The position numbers were made by a program, and so were the translations under genes. Below are positions 51,402 to 60,184 of a stretch of 64,000 bases of DNA, one piece after another; position 1 is the first letter of the stretch, and each line of letters begins with the position of its first letter. The DNA is from Pseudomonas marginalis (lineage in GTDB: Bacteria; Pseudomonadota; Gammaproteobacteria; Pseudomonadales; Pseudomonadaceae), in the NCBI RefSeq assembly GCF_900105325.1, contig NZ_FNSU01000001.1, positions 1,302,001 to 1,366,000 on the forward strand, written 5' to 3'. The notes under the pieces were generated by a model. It saw only the letters and a program-made list of their open reading frames with translations. It did not search any database and was not told where the DNA came from.

Positions 51402-52061
51402 ATGGATACGTATCTGAGTCCCAGCCGCTTCATCGATAGTGACCACCCTGCGGTGGTGGAGTTCGCCGAAAAACACCGCGGCTCCAGCGCGAATTTACGT
51501 GACCAGGCGGTCAGTCTCTATTACGCCGTGCGTGAGGCGATTCGCTATAACCCCTACACCTTCAGCCGCGATCCCGCCACCTTGAATGCCAGCTTCGCCC
51601 TGGCCGCCGGCGAAAGCTATTGCGTGCCCAAGGCCACCTTGCTCGCCGCCTGCGCCCGTCACTGCGGCATCCCGGCGCGCATCGGTCTTGCGGATGTGCG
51701 CAATCACCTGTCGACACCGCGCCTGATCGCGTTGCTCAAAAGCGATGTGTTTGCCATGCATGGCTACACCGAGCTTTACCTGGACGGCCGCTGGGTCAAG
51801 GCGACGCCGGCGTTCAACCGCCAACTCTGTGAGGTGTTCGACGTACCACCACTGGACTTCGACGGGATCAGCGACAGCGTATTCCATGCATTCAACCGCC
51901 AGGGGCAGCGCTCGATGGAGTACGTGGTGGACCATGGGCAGTTTCCCGATGTGCCCGAGGATTTCTTCTTCGCCCATTTGGAGAAATGTTACCCACACCT
52001 GTTTGCTGAACAGATGCCGATCTTGTCGGGCGACTTGCCGAGCGATTTGAGCCGCGGGTGA
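51402..52061 (+). CDS. Transglutaminase-like protein
   Basis: This 219-residue cytoplasmic protein has the transglutaminase-core triad: Cys in AAGESYCVPKATLLAACARHCGIPAR, His in FAMHGYTELYLDGRW and Asp-equivalent in VKATPAFN. Whether it acts as a protease, amidase or cross-linker is unknown. GGAG precedes the ATG at 51402 by 8 nt; an in-frame start at 51081, antisense to fadE, is rejected. The GST gene follows after 56 bp. Confidence 0.87.
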   Translation: MDTYLSPSRFIDSDHPAVVEFAEKHRGSSANLRDQAVSLYYAVREAIRYNPYTFSRDPATLNASFALAAGESYCVPKATLLAACARHCGIPARIGLADVRNHLSTPRLIALLKSDVFAMHGYTELYLDGRWVKATPAFNRQLCEVFDVPPLDFDGISDSVFHAFNRQGQRSMEYVVDHGQFPDVPEDFFFAHLEKCYPHLFAEQMPILSGDLPSDLSRG

Positions 52062-52117
52062 ACCGGCGTATGCTGCTGCGTTCATCCAGCCATGTTCATC
52101 AACAAAAAGGCGCGGTC

Positions 52118-52735
52118 ATGCTGAAGATCTGGGGTCGTAAAAATTCATCAAACGTCAGGAAAACACTGTGGTGCGCCGAGGAACTCGGCCTGGACTATGA
52201 GGCAATTGATGCGGGCGGGGCTTTTGGCGTGGTAGACACGCCGCAATACCGGGCATTGAACCCGAATGGCCGCGTGCCGATGATCGAGGATGGCGACTTT
52301 GTGTTGTGGGAGTCCAACACCATCGTGCGCTACCTCTGCGCCAAGCACGCGTCGGCGTTCTACCCGAGCGACCTGCAGGCGCGTGCCAGCGCCGAGAAAT
52401 GGATGGACTGGACCACCTCGACCCTCGCCGAGCCGTTCAAGGCCGTGTTCTGGGGCGTTGTGCGCACCCCGGCGCAGAAGCAGGACTGGGACAGCATCAA
52501 CGCCGGGCGTCAGGCCTGTATCGATGCACTGAGCACCGTGAACAATGCATTGGCCGAGCAGCCTTACCTGTCGGGCGACACCTTCGGCGTAGGTGATATT
52601 CCCCTGGGCTGCTTTATCTACGCCTGGTTCGAGATGCCCATCGAACGCCCTGCGATGCCCAACCTAGAGGCCTGGTACCAGCGTCTGCAACAGCGCCCGG
52701 CCTACCGCAAGGCGGTCATGACCGCGTTGACTTAA
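52118..52735 (+). CDS. Glutathione S-transferase family protein
   Basis: This 205-residue protein has an N-terminal thioredoxin-fold domain (MLKIWGRKNSSNVRKTLWCAEELGLDYE, NPNGRVPMIEDGDFVLWESNTIVRYL, with the cis-Pro and the Glu-Ser pair for glutathione) and a C-terminal helical domain with FGVGDIPLG. The start at 52118 with AAAAGG upstream replaces an in-frame ATG at 52058. Ser in the SSN motif is the likely catalytic residue. The substrate is unknown. Confidence 0.92.
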   Translation: MLKIWGRKNSSNVRKTLWCAEELGLDYEAIDAGGAFGVVDTPQYRALNPNGRVPMIEDGDFVLWESNTIVRYLCAKHASAFYPSDLQARASAEKWMDWTTSTLAEPFKAVFWGVVRTPAQKQDWDSINAGRQACIDALSTVNNALAEQPYLSGDTFGVGDIPLGCFIYAWFEMPIERPAMPNLEAWYQRLQQRPAYRKAVMTALT

Positions 52736-52869
52736 TACTGACTATTAATACAGGTGACTGTACTTGTGCGGCGCGGGCAAGCACCATGCCTGTCATGCGC
52801 CGCCGTTGAACTACCTGCGCTGCGCCCTCATCTACTCTTTCTATTCCCTTCTTTGGTGCGTATTCCGAT

Positions 52870-53802
52870 ATGAGTTCCGCTCTGTCCATCCGGCAGCTAA
52901 CCAAAACCTACGGCAACGGTTTCCAGGCCCTGAGTGGTATCGATCTGGACGTTGCCGAAGGTGACTTCTTCGCCTTGCTCGGCCCCAACGGCGCCGGCAA
53001 ATCCACCACCATCGGTATCCTCTCCACTCTGGTCAACAAGACCAGCGGCACGGTGAATATCTTCGGCCACGACCTGGACAAATCCCCGGCGGCGCTCAAG
53101 CGCTCCATCGGTGTGGTGCCCCAGGAATTCAACTTCAACCAGTTCGAAAAGACTTTCGACATTGTCGTGACCCAGGCTGGCTACTACGGCATCCCGGCGA
53201 AAGTTGCCAAGGAGCGCGCCGAGCAATACCTGACCCAGTTGGGCCTGTGGGACAAGCGCGACGTGCCGTCCCGCTCGCTGTCCGGCGGCATGAAGCGTCG
53301 CTTGATGATTGCCCGCGCACTGGTGCATGAACCGCGCCTGTTGATCCTCGATGAGCCCACCGCCGGCGTGGACATCGAACTGCGTCGTTCGATGTGGACC
53401 TTCCTCACCGAGCTGAACGAGAAGGGCATCACCATCATCCTCACCACCCATTACCTGGAGGAGGCTGAGCAGCTGTGCCGCAACATCGGCATCATCGACC
53501 ACGGCACCATCGTCGAGAACACCAGCATGCGTAACCTGCTGGGCCAACTGCATGTGGAAACCTTCCTGCTCGACCTGAAGAACAACCTGTCGGCACCGCC
53601 GCAACTGCTCGGCTACCCCAGCCGCCTGGTGGACAGCCACACCCTGGAAGTCCAGGTGGATAAAGCCATGGGCATCACTGCGTTGTTCACCCAGTTGGCG
53701 GCGCAGAACATCGACGTGCTGAGCCTGCGTAATAAAACCAATCGCCTTGAGGAGTTGTTCGTGTCCCTGGTGGAGAAAAATCTGACGAAGGTGGCGGTAT
53801 GA
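52870..53802 (+). CDS. yadG: ABC-2 type exporter ATP-binding protein, YadG-like
   Basis: This 310-residue ATPase has Walker A LGPNGAGKSTT, signature LSGGMKRRLMIARAL, Walker B LLILDEPTAGVD and the switch histidine in TTHYLEEAE. Sequence and length closely resemble E. coli YadG, including the long C-terminal domain ending in NRLEELFVSLVEKN. The exported substrate is unknown. It overlaps the permease gene by 4 bp, so the two proteins are made as a pair. Confidence 0.9.
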   Translation: MSSALSIRQLTKTYGNGFQALSGIDLDVAEGDFFALLGPNGAGKSTTIGILSTLVNKTSGTVNIFGHDLDKSPAALKRSIGVVPQEFNFNQFEKTFDIVVTQAGYYGIPAKVAKERAEQYLTQLGLWDKRDVPSRSLSGGMKRRLMIARALVHEPRLLILDEPTAGVDIELRRSMWTFLTELNEKGITIILTTHYLEEAEQLCRNIGIIDHGTIVENTSMRNLLGQLHVETFLLDLKNNLSAPPQLLGYPSRLVDSHTLEVQVDKAMGITALFTQLAAQNIDVLSLRNKTNRLEELFVSLVEKNLTKVAV

Positions 53803-54578
53803 GTTCTGAGCTGCAACCCAACCTCGTCGCACTGCAGACCATCGTCTACCGCGAAGTGAAGCGCTTTACCCGGATCTGGCCGCAGACCCTGCTGCCGCCG
53901 GCGATCACCATGGTGTTGTACTTTGTGATCTTCGGTAACCTGATCGGCCGGCAGATCGGCGACATGGGTGGTTTCACCTATATGGAGTACATCGTGCCGG
54001 GCCTGATCATGATGTCGGTGATCACCAATTCCTACGGCAACGTGGTCTCCAGTTTCTTCGGCAGCAAGTTCCAGCGCTCCATCGAAGAGCTGATGGTCTC
54101 GCCGGTGTCGCCGCATACCATTTTGATCGGCTACACCCTGGGTGGCGTACTGCGCGGCTTGATGGTGGGCGTGATCGTGACGCTGCTATCACTGTTCTTC
54201 ACCCACCTGCAGGTGCATCACCTCGGCGTCACCATTCTGGTGGTGGTGCTGACGGCGACCATCTTCTCGCTGCTGGGGTTTATCAACGCCGTGTTTGCAC
54301 GCAACTTCGATGACATCTCGATCATCCCGACTTTCGTGCTGACGCCGCTGACCTACCTGGGCGGGGTCTTCTACTCCATCACCTTGCTGCCGCCGTTCTG
54401 GCAGACCGTGTCGCTGGCCAACCCGGTGCTGCACATGGTCAACGCCTTCCGCTACGGCATCCTGGGCGTGTCGGATATCAAGATCAGCGTGGCGATCACC
54501 TTCATGCTGGTGGCGACTGTGGTGTTGTATATCGGTTGCGCGAAGCTGCTGGTGAGCGGGCGCGGGATGCGTACCTGA
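53799..54578 (+). CDS. yadH: ABC-2 type permease, YadH-like
   Basis: This 259-residue permease with six predicted membrane helices has the segment FARxWPQTLLPPAITMVLYFVIFGNLIGRQIGDMGGF typical of YadH and the ABC-2 core SFFGSKFQRSIEELMVSPVSPHTILIGYTLGG. It partners the upstream ATPase. A REPIN separates it from the convergent tetR gene. Confidence 0.9.
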   Translation: MSSELQPNLVALQTIVYREVKRFTRIWPQTLLPPAITMVLYFVIFGNLIGRQIGDMGGFTYMEYIVPGLIMMSVITNSYGNVVSSFFGSKFQRSIEELMVSPVSPHTILIGYTLGGVLRGLMVGVIVTLLSLFFTHLQVHHLGVTILVVVLTATIFSLLGFINAVFARNFDDISIIPTFVLTPLTYLGGVFYSITLLPPFWQTVSLANPVLHMVNAFRYGILGVSDIKISVAITFMLVATVVLYIGCAKLLVSGRGMRT

Positions 54579-54596
54579 TAAAACGCGGTCAAAAAA

Positions 54597-54685
54597 TGTG
54601 GGAGGGGGCTTGCTCCCGATTGCGATGTGTCAGCTACAGATAAGCTGACTGACATACCGCTATCGGGAGCAAGCCCCCTCCCACA
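54597..54685. repeat. REPIN: two inverted REP units, canonical copy
   Basis: The unit TGTGGGAGGGGGCTTGCTCC (54597 on) and its exact inverse ending at 54685 flank 41 bp. It is the consensus version of the REPIN at 8528-8616 and sits between convergent genes, where it may also slow transcription. Confidence 0.9.
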
Positions 54686-54706
54686 TTTGGTTTTTGTGTC
54701 AGGTCT

Positions 54707-55246
54707 TCAGGCTTTCAGTGCCAGCTCGATCAGCGTGTGCAGTTCTTCAACGTTCAGCGGTGCGCTTGAGAACAGAATACGAAACACCGTCGGCGCTGCC
54801 AGCAGATTGATCAAGTGGTCCACGCTCGGTGGCGACTGGTGCGGATAACGGTCGACAATTGCCTGCAGCTGCCCACTCAAGATGCTCACGCAGTAGCCCG
54901 GCGTCCCCCTGCATTGCAGGTCGCGCATCATGTTGCGGCCCGGCTCCGAACTCATCTCATCCAGGTATTGCTCGGCCCACGCCCGCAAGTCGCCACGCAG
55001 GCTGCCGGTGTTGGCGGGCTCGCTGTCAGGGCGCATGCGCGCCAGGGCCACATCCGCCAGCAGCACCGAGAGGTCGCCCCAGCGCCGATAGATGGTCGAG
55101 GGCGTTACGCCTGCGCGCGCGGCAATCATCGGCACCGTGACACTGGAGCGCTCATGGGTTTCGAGCAATTCACGCACGGCCGAATGGACCGATTCCTGTA
55201 CCCGGGCACTGCGGCCCCCCGGGCGGAGGCCTTCTTTTATCGCCAT
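54707..55246 (-). CDS. TetR/AcrR family regulator
   Basis: This 179-residue repressor has an N-terminal helix-turn-helix (SSVTVPMIAARAGVTPSTIYRRWGDLSVLLADVAL) and a helical ligand-binding domain. It is divergent from the MFS transporter gene, the usual arrangement for a drug-responsive repressor of its neighbour. Confidence 0.92.
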   Translation of the reverse strand: MAIKEGLRPGGRSARVQESVHSAVRELLETHERSSVTVPMIAARAGVTPSTIYRRWGDLSVLLADVALARMRPDSEPANTGSLRGDLRAWAEQYLDEMSSEPGRNMMRDLQCRGTPGYCVSILSGQLQAIVDRYPHQSPPSVDHLINLLAAPTVFRILFSSAPLNVEELHTLIELALKA

Positions 55247-55267
55247 GCGTGTGACCTTAACACAAAG

Positions 55268-55327
55268 AATTTGCTTTAAGCGCCGGCGAGTAGCACACTC
55301 CGCAAAAGCAAAAAATTAGCTTTAGCG
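55268..55327. promoter_or_regulatory. Repeated operator-like motifs between tetR and the MFS gene
   Basis: AATTTGCTTTAAGCG (55268-55282) and AATTAGCTTTAGCG (55314-55327) are near-identical direct repeats, and CGCAAAAGC (55301-55309) is an inverted partner. The cluster lies in the 91-bp divergent region, so it is a plausible TetR operator set. Confidence 0.45.
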
Positions 55328-55337
55328 GAGCGTGCCC

Positions 55338-56537
55338 ATGTCCAGCCTCACTTCTCATCGTTCCAGCCTGGTGTTCCTCGCGGTCACGTTGCTGACGTTT
55401 CTCGCCGCTTCCAGTGCGCCGACACCGTTGTATCACCTGTACCAGGAGGGGCTGCATTTTTCGGCGGGCACGCTCACGCTGATCTTTGGCGTGTACGCCC
55501 TGAGCCTGTTGGCGGCGCTGTTGACCGTGGGCGCGCTGTCGGACCACCTGGGACGCAGGCCAGTGATTTTTACGGCGTTGGTCCTGAATATGTTGGCGAT
55601 GCTGCTGTTTATCAATGAAGACAGCGTGGCCTGGCTGATCGCTGCGCGTACCGTACAGGGGTTTGCCACCGGCATGGCCACGGCGGTGCTGGGCGCGGCC
55701 TTGCTCGACACCGACCGCCAGCAGGGCCCGCTGGTCAACAGCGTGGCACCGCTGCTGGGCATGGCGTGCGGTGCGATGGGCAGCAGCGTGCTGGCGGAGT
55801 TCGCGCCACTGCCGACGCAGTTGATCTACTGGACGCTGCTGGCGCTGATGCTGATGCAGGCGCTGTATGTGTGGCGCCTGCCGGAAACCGTTGATCGTAT
55901 TCCCGGTGCACTGGCCTCGCTGCGCCCCACGCTGCATGTGCCGCCCCAGGCGCGTCGCGCGTTGTGGCTGTCATTGCCGGTGGACGTGGCGGTGTGGGCG
56001 ATGGGGGGCTTTTACCTGTCCCTGGCGCCGTCGCTGGTACGGGCGGCGACAGGCTCTACATCGAACCTTATCGGTGGCGGCCTGGTGGCGGTGCTGACGT
56101 TGAGTGGCGCGCTGATGATCTTCACCCTGCGCAATCGCCCGGCCAGCAAGGTGCTGCGCCTGGGCGCGACGCTGCTGGCGGTGGGGGTGGCGCTGATCCT
56201 TACTGCGGTGCACAGCGCCAGCCTGCCGCTGTTTTTTATCGCCACATTGATCGCCGGCAGCGGCTTCGGCGCCGGCTTTCTCGGCGCATTGCGCAGTGTG
56301 GTGCCGCTGGCTTTGCCCCATGAACGGGCAGGCTTGATGTCGGCATTCTATGTGCTGAGTTATTTGGCGTTCTGCTTACCTTCGCTGCTGGCGGGCAACC
56401 TGATTCGCAGCTTTGGCCTGATCGTCACCACCGACGGTTACGGCGCTGTACTGATCCTGCTGGCCCTCGGGGCGTTGGTCGCCTTGCTGCTGCAGGATTC
56501 GGCAAAATCCAAGGCGGCCTGCATATCTGTAAAGTAG
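55338..56537 (+). CDS. MFS transporter
   Basis: This 399-residue major facilitator protein has about twelve hydrophobic helices and the motif A-like loop GALSDHLGRRPVIF after helix 2. It resembles drug:H+ antiporters; the substrate is unknown. GGAG lies 7 nt before the ATG at 55338, favoured over GTG 55332. It is likely controlled by the divergent TetR regulator. Confidence 0.9.
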   Translation: MSSLTSHRSSLVFLAVTLLTFLAASSAPTPLYHLYQEGLHFSAGTLTLIFGVYALSLLAALLTVGALSDHLGRRPVIFTALVLNMLAMLLFINEDSVAWLIAARTVQGFATGMATAVLGAALLDTDRQQGPLVNSVAPLLGMACGAMGSSVLAEFAPLPTQLIYWTLLALMLMQALYVWRLPETVDRIPGALASLRPTLHVPPQARRALWLSLPVDVAVWAMGGFYLSLAPSLVRAATGSTSNLIGGGLVAVLTLSGALMIFTLRNRPASKVLRLGATLLAVGVALILTAVHSASLPLFFIATLIAGSGFGAGFLGALRSVVPLALPHERAGLMSAFYVLSYLAFCLPSLLAGNLIRSFGLIVTTDGYGAVLILLALGALVALLLQDSAKSKAACISVK

Positions 56538-56625
56538 ATAACAGTTAGAGATATTACCCGTTATATAGATATTCGATCAGGTTCTACCATGGCCTCAACC
56601 TCATGCGAGGAAGAGGATTGCCATC

Positions 56626-57774
56626 ATGAACTGCTCGACGACCATCAGCTACAAACCCTTCAGTCACCTGACCCGGCCTCGGGAAGTGATTCGCCAATTC
56701 ACCCCCAACTGGTTCGCCGCGACCATGGGCACCGGCGTGCTGGCGCTGGCCCTGGCGCAATGGCCGGTCAACCTGCCAGGTGTGCAGGCCATTGCCGAAG
56801 CACTGTGGTGGTTCACCATTGGTCTGTTCATTCTGTTCAGTGCCCTGTATGCCGCGCGCTGGGTGATGTTTTTCCACGAGGCGCGGCGGATTTTCGGGCA
56901 CTCCACGGTCTCGATGTTCTTCGGCACCATCCCCATGGGCCTGGCGACCATTCTCAATGGCTTGCTGCTGTTTGGCCTGCCGCGTTGGGGCGCCGATGTG
57001 ATTGCGTTGGCCGAAGCCCTGTGGTGGCTGGATGTGGCGATGGCCCTGGCCTGCGGTGTGCTGATTCCCTTCATGATGTTCACCCGCCAGGAACACAGCA
57101 TCGATCAGATGACTGCGGTCTGGTTGCTGCCGGTGGTGGCGGCCGAAGTCGCCGCAGCCAGCGGCGGCTTGCTCGCGCCGCACCTGGCGGACGTTCATTC
57201 GCAACTGGTGATGCTGGTGACCAGCTACGTGTTATGGGCGTTTTCCCTGCCGGTGGCGTTCAGCATCCTGACCATCCTGATGTTGCGCATGGCCCTGCAC
57301 AAACTGCCCCACGCCAACATGGCTGCGTCGAGCTGGCTGGCGCTGGGCCCGATCGGTACCGGTGCCCTGGGCATGTTGTTGCTGGGCGGCGATGCTCCGG
57401 CGATCTTTGCCGCCAATGGCTTGTCCGGCGTGGGTGAAATAGCCAATGGGCTCGGCCTGGTCGCAGGCATCACCCTGTGGGGCTTCGGCTTGTGGTGGAT
57501 GCTGATCGCGGTATTGATCACCCTGCGTTACCTGCGCGGCGGTATCCCGTTCAACCTCGGTTGGTGGGGCTTTACCTTCCCATTAGGGGTGTACGCCCTG
57601 GCCACGCTGAAGCTGGCGAGCCTGCTGCACCTGGGCTTCTTCAGCGCCTTCGGTAGCCTGCTGGTGGTGGCGTTGGCGCTGATGTGGCTGATCGTGGCCA
57701 AGCGCACCGTGCAGGGCGCCTATAAGGGAGAGCTTTTTGTTTCGCCGTGCATTGCAGGACTAGGGAATAAGTAA
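56626..57774 (+). CDS. TDT family transporter (TehA/SLAC1/SSU1-like)
   Basis: This 382-residue membrane protein has ten predicted helices and opens with REVIRQFTPNWFAATMGTGVLALAL, the signature of the tellurite-resistance/dicarboxylate transporter family. Members include tellurite-resistance TehA, malate transporter Mae1, sulfite exporter SSU1 and anion channel SLAC1. The substrate here cannot be assigned; sulfite or a small organic acid is possible. Confidence 0.87.
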   Translation: MNCSTTISYKPFSHLTRPREVIRQFTPNWFAATMGTGVLALALAQWPVNLPGVQAIAEALWWFTIGLFILFSALYAARWVMFFHEARRIFGHSTVSMFFGTIPMGLATILNGLLLFGLPRWGADVIALAEALWWLDVAMALACGVLIPFMMFTRQEHSIDQMTAVWLLPVVAAEVAAASGGLLAPHLADVHSQLVMLVTSYVLWAFSLPVAFSILTILMLRMALHKLPHANMAASSWLALGPIGTGALGMLLLGGDAPAIFAANGLSGVGEIANGLGLVAGITLWGFGLWWMLIAVLITLRYLRGGIPFNLGWWGFTFPLGVYALATLKLASLLHLGFFSAFGSLLVVALALMWLIVAKRTVQGAYKGELFVSPCIAGLGNK

Positions 57775-57791
57775 GCGGAGTTAGGTAAAGT

Positions 57792-57817
57792 CGTGGCCTG
57801 ATAACTATTAGGCCACG
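57792..57817 (+). promoter_or_regulatory. Perfect 8-bp-arm inverted repeat before the MFS-acyltransferase gene
   Basis: CGTGGCCT and AGGCCACG flank a 10-bp spacer, ending 14 bp before the ATG at 57832. It could be a repressor operator or an mRNA hairpin near the ribosome binding site (AGGAAC lies just after it). No T-run follows. Confidence 0.45.
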
Positions 57818-57831
57818 CAGGAACACGGACG

Positions 57832-59706
57832 ATGAGCCACCCCTCACAATTCACCTTGCTGCGCACACGGCGCTTCCTGCCGTTTTTCATCACCCAGTTG
57901 CTGGGCGCTTTCAACGACAACATCTTCAAGCAATCGCTGATCCTGGCGATTCTCTACAAGCTCACCATCGACGGTGACCGCAGCATTTGGGTCAACCTGT
58001 GCGCCTTGCTGTTTATCCTGCCGTTCTTCCTGTTTTCGGCGCTGGCCGGGCAGTTTGGCGAAAAATTCAACAAGGATGCGTTGATCCGTGCGATCAAGAT
58101 CGGCGAGATCGTGATCATGGCCGTCGGTGCCACAGGCTTCCTGTTCAACCATTTGGAATTGATGCTGCTGGCGTTGTTTGCCATGGGTACCCATTCGGCG
58201 CTGTTCGGTCCGGTGAAGTACTCGATCATGCCCCAGGCCCTGCACGAAGATGAGCTGGTAGGTGGCAACGGCCTGGTGGAGATGGGTACGTTCCTGGCCA
58301 TCCTGGCCGGCACCATTGGCGCCGGGATCATGATGTCGTCCACCCATTACGCGCCGATCGTGGCGGTGGCGATTGTCGGCGTGGCGGTGCTGGGTTACCT
58401 GGCCAGCCGCAGCATTCCACGGGCGGCCGCATCCACGCCGCAACTGCGCCTGGATTGGAATATCTTCACCCAGTCCTGGGCCACGCTGCGCATGGGCCTG
58501 GGGCAGACGCCGGCGGTGTCGCGCTCGATTGTCGGTAACTCGTGGTTCTGGTTTGTCGGCGCGATCTACCTGACGCAGATCCCGGCCTACGCCAAGGAGT
58601 GGTTGTACGGCGATGAAACCGTGGTGACCCTGATCCTCACCGTGTTCTCGGTGGGCATCGCCCTGGGCTCGATGCTCTGCGAAAAACTCTCCGGGCGTAA
58701 GGTGGAAATCGGCCTGGTACCGTTTGGCTCGTTCGGCCTGACGGTGTTCGGCCTGCTGCTGTGGTGGCATTCCGGCGGTTTCCCGCAGAACGTCCAGGCC
58801 AACGATTGGCTCGCGGTGCTCAGCTACGGCCAAGCCTGGTGGGTGTTGTTCGATATCCTTGGCCTGGGTGTGTTCGGCGGCTTCTATATCGTGCCGCTGT
58901 ACGCGCTGATCCAGTCGCGTACCGCCGAGAACGAGCGGGCGCGGGTGATCGCCGCCAACAACATTCTCAATGCGCTGTTCATGGTGGTATCGGCGATCGT
59001 GTCGATCCTGCTGCTGAGCGTGGCCAAGCTGTCGATCCCGGAGTTGTTCTTGGTGGTGTCGCTGCTCAACATCGCGGTCAACGCCTACATCTTCAAGATC
59101 GTCCCCGAGTTCACCATGCGCTTCATGATCTGGCTGCTCAGCCACTCCATGTACCGCGTGGAGCATCGCAACCTCGACCTGATCCCGGACGAAGGCGCAG
59201 CGTTGCTGGTGTGCAATCACGTGTCGTTTGTCGATGCGTTGTTGATCGGTGGCGCGGTGCGTCGGCCGATTCGCTTTGTCATGTACTACAAGATCTACCG
59301 TTTGCCGGTGCTGAACTTTATCTTCCGCACCGCCGGGGCGATTCCGATTGCCGGGCGCAATGAAGATATCCAGATCTACGAAAAGGCCTTCACGCGCATT
59401 GCCCAGTACCTGAAGGACGGGGAGTTGGTGTGTATCTTCCCGGAAGGCAAATTGACGGCGGATGGCGAGATGAATGAGTTCCGTGGTGGGGTGACGCGCA
59501 TCCTGGAAGAGACACCGGTGCCGGTGATTCCGATGGCGTTGCAGGGGCTGTGGGGGAGTTTCTTCAGCCGCGATCCGCACAAGGGCTTCTTTCATCGGAT
59601 CTGGTCGCGGGTGGTATTGGTGGCGGGTGAGCCTGTTGCCGTGGGGGCGGCTACGCCTGCGCAGTTGCAGGCGGTGGTGGGTGTTTTGCGGGGGAGTGTC
59701 AGGTAG
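57832..59706 (+). CDS. MFS transporter fused to a PlsC-type acyltransferase
   Basis: This 624-residue fusion has an MFS domain (about 1-410) starting RRFLPFFITQLLGAFNDNIFKQSL, as in lysophospholipid flippase LplT, followed by a PlsC/glycerophosphate acyltransferase domain with the HX4D motif NHVSFVDALLIGG and FPEGKLTADGEMNEFRGG. The pair fits import and re-acylation of lysophospholipids at the inner membrane. The acyl-ACP synthetase domain of E. coli Aas is absent. The function is inferred from domain order. Confidence 0.9.
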   Translation: MSHPSQFTLLRTRRFLPFFITQLLGAFNDNIFKQSLILAILYKLTIDGDRSIWVNLCALLFILPFFLFSALAGQFGEKFNKDALIRAIKIGEIVIMAVGATGFLFNHLELMLLALFAMGTHSALFGPVKYSIMPQALHEDELVGGNGLVEMGTFLAILAGTIGAGIMMSSTHYAPIVAVAIVGVAVLGYLASRSIPRAAASTPQLRLDWNIFTQSWATLRMGLGQTPAVSRSIVGNSWFWFVGAIYLTQIPAYAKEWLYGDETVVTLILTVFSVGIALGSMLCEKLSGRKVEIGLVPFGSFGLTVFGLLLWWHSGGFPQNVQANDWLAVLSYGQAWWVLFDILGLGVFGGFYIVPLYALIQSRTAENERARVIAANNILNALFMVVSAIVSILLLSVAKLSIPELFLVVSLLNIAVNAYIFKIVPEFTMRFMIWLLSHSMYRVEHRNLDLIPDEGAALLVCNHVSFVDALLIGGAVRRPIRFVMYYKIYRLPVLNFIFRTAGAIPIAGRNEDIQIYEKAFTRIAQYLKDGELVCIFPEGKLTADGEMNEFRGGVTRILEETPVPVIPMALQGLWGSFFSRDPHKGFFHRIWSRVVLVAGEPVAVGAATPAQLQAVVGVLRGSVR

Positions 59707-59730
59707 TTCTGTGCTGGATGTTCCGGACTC

Positions 59731-59750
59731 ATCGGGGGCTTGCCCCCGAT
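59731..59750. repeat. Single short REP palindrome, second copy
   Basis: ATCGGGGGCTTGCCCCCGAT is identical to the palindrome at 15415-15434 and again lies between convergent genes, with TTCCGG upstream in both. Confidence 0.75.
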
Positions 59751-59762
59751 GGCGGTAGCGGC

Positions 59763-60077
59763 CTAAGCGCTGATCTTAAGCCCAACAAGCCCGCAAATGA
59801 TCAACGCCACACTGGCCAATCGAAACAACGCCATGGACTCCCCGAACAGGACAATCCCGGCAATCACGGTGCCCACCGCACCCACGCCGGTCCAGATGGC
59901 ATAGGCGGTGCCCAGGGGCAGTTCTTTCATGGCCAGCCCCAGCAGGCCGAGGCTGATGGCCATGGCTGCAATCGTCAGGGCCGTGGGCAGTGGCTTGCTG
60001 AAACCGTCGGTGTACTTCAGGCCGACGGCCCAGCCGACTTCGAACAAGCCGGCAAAAAACAGAATGATCCAGGACAT
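59763..60077 (-). CDS. sugE: SMR transporter SugE/Gdx, guanidinium exporter
   Basis: This 104-residue protein has four membrane helices and opens MSWIILFFAGLFEVGWAVGLKYTDGF; the Glu in LFEVGW is the essential coupling residue of small multidrug resistance proteins, and GTAYAIWTGVGAVGT is the family hallmark. The SugE subgroup (Gdx) exports guanidinium. This assignment is strengthened by the guanidine-II riboswitch directly upstream, whose ligand-controlled hairpin can sequester the sugE ribosome binding site. Confidence 0.93.
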   Translation of the reverse strand: MSWIILFFAGLFEVGWAVGLKYTDGFSKPLPTALTIAAMAISLGLLGLAMKELPLGTAYAIWTGVGAVGTVIAGIVLFGESMALFRLASVALIICGLVGLKISA

Positions 60078-60080
60078 GAT

Positions 60081-60150
60081 GACCTCGCTTCCATAGGCGG
60101 GGTCGTCCCCGGATTGTGCGCCTCGACAGCGTCGCGAGGTCGTCCCCGCG
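60081..60150 (-). promoter_or_regulatory. Guanidine-II (mini-ykkC) riboswitch for sugE
   Basis: On the minus strand two hairpins with ACGA tetraloops occur in tandem: CGCGGGG-ACGA-CCTCGCG (60150-60133) and CGGGG-ACGA-CCCCG (60111-60098), 21 nt apart. This matches the mini-ykkC consensus of two ACGR-loop stems. The ribosome binding region GCGAGGTC (60088-60081) is exactly complementary to GACCTCGC, the 3' strand of the first hairpin. So without ligand the site would be masked and with guanidine it would be freed. sugE begins 4 nt later. Confidence 0.92.
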
Positions 60151-60184
60151 AAGCTCGGTAGAGTGCCGAAAATTGATCATGCGA

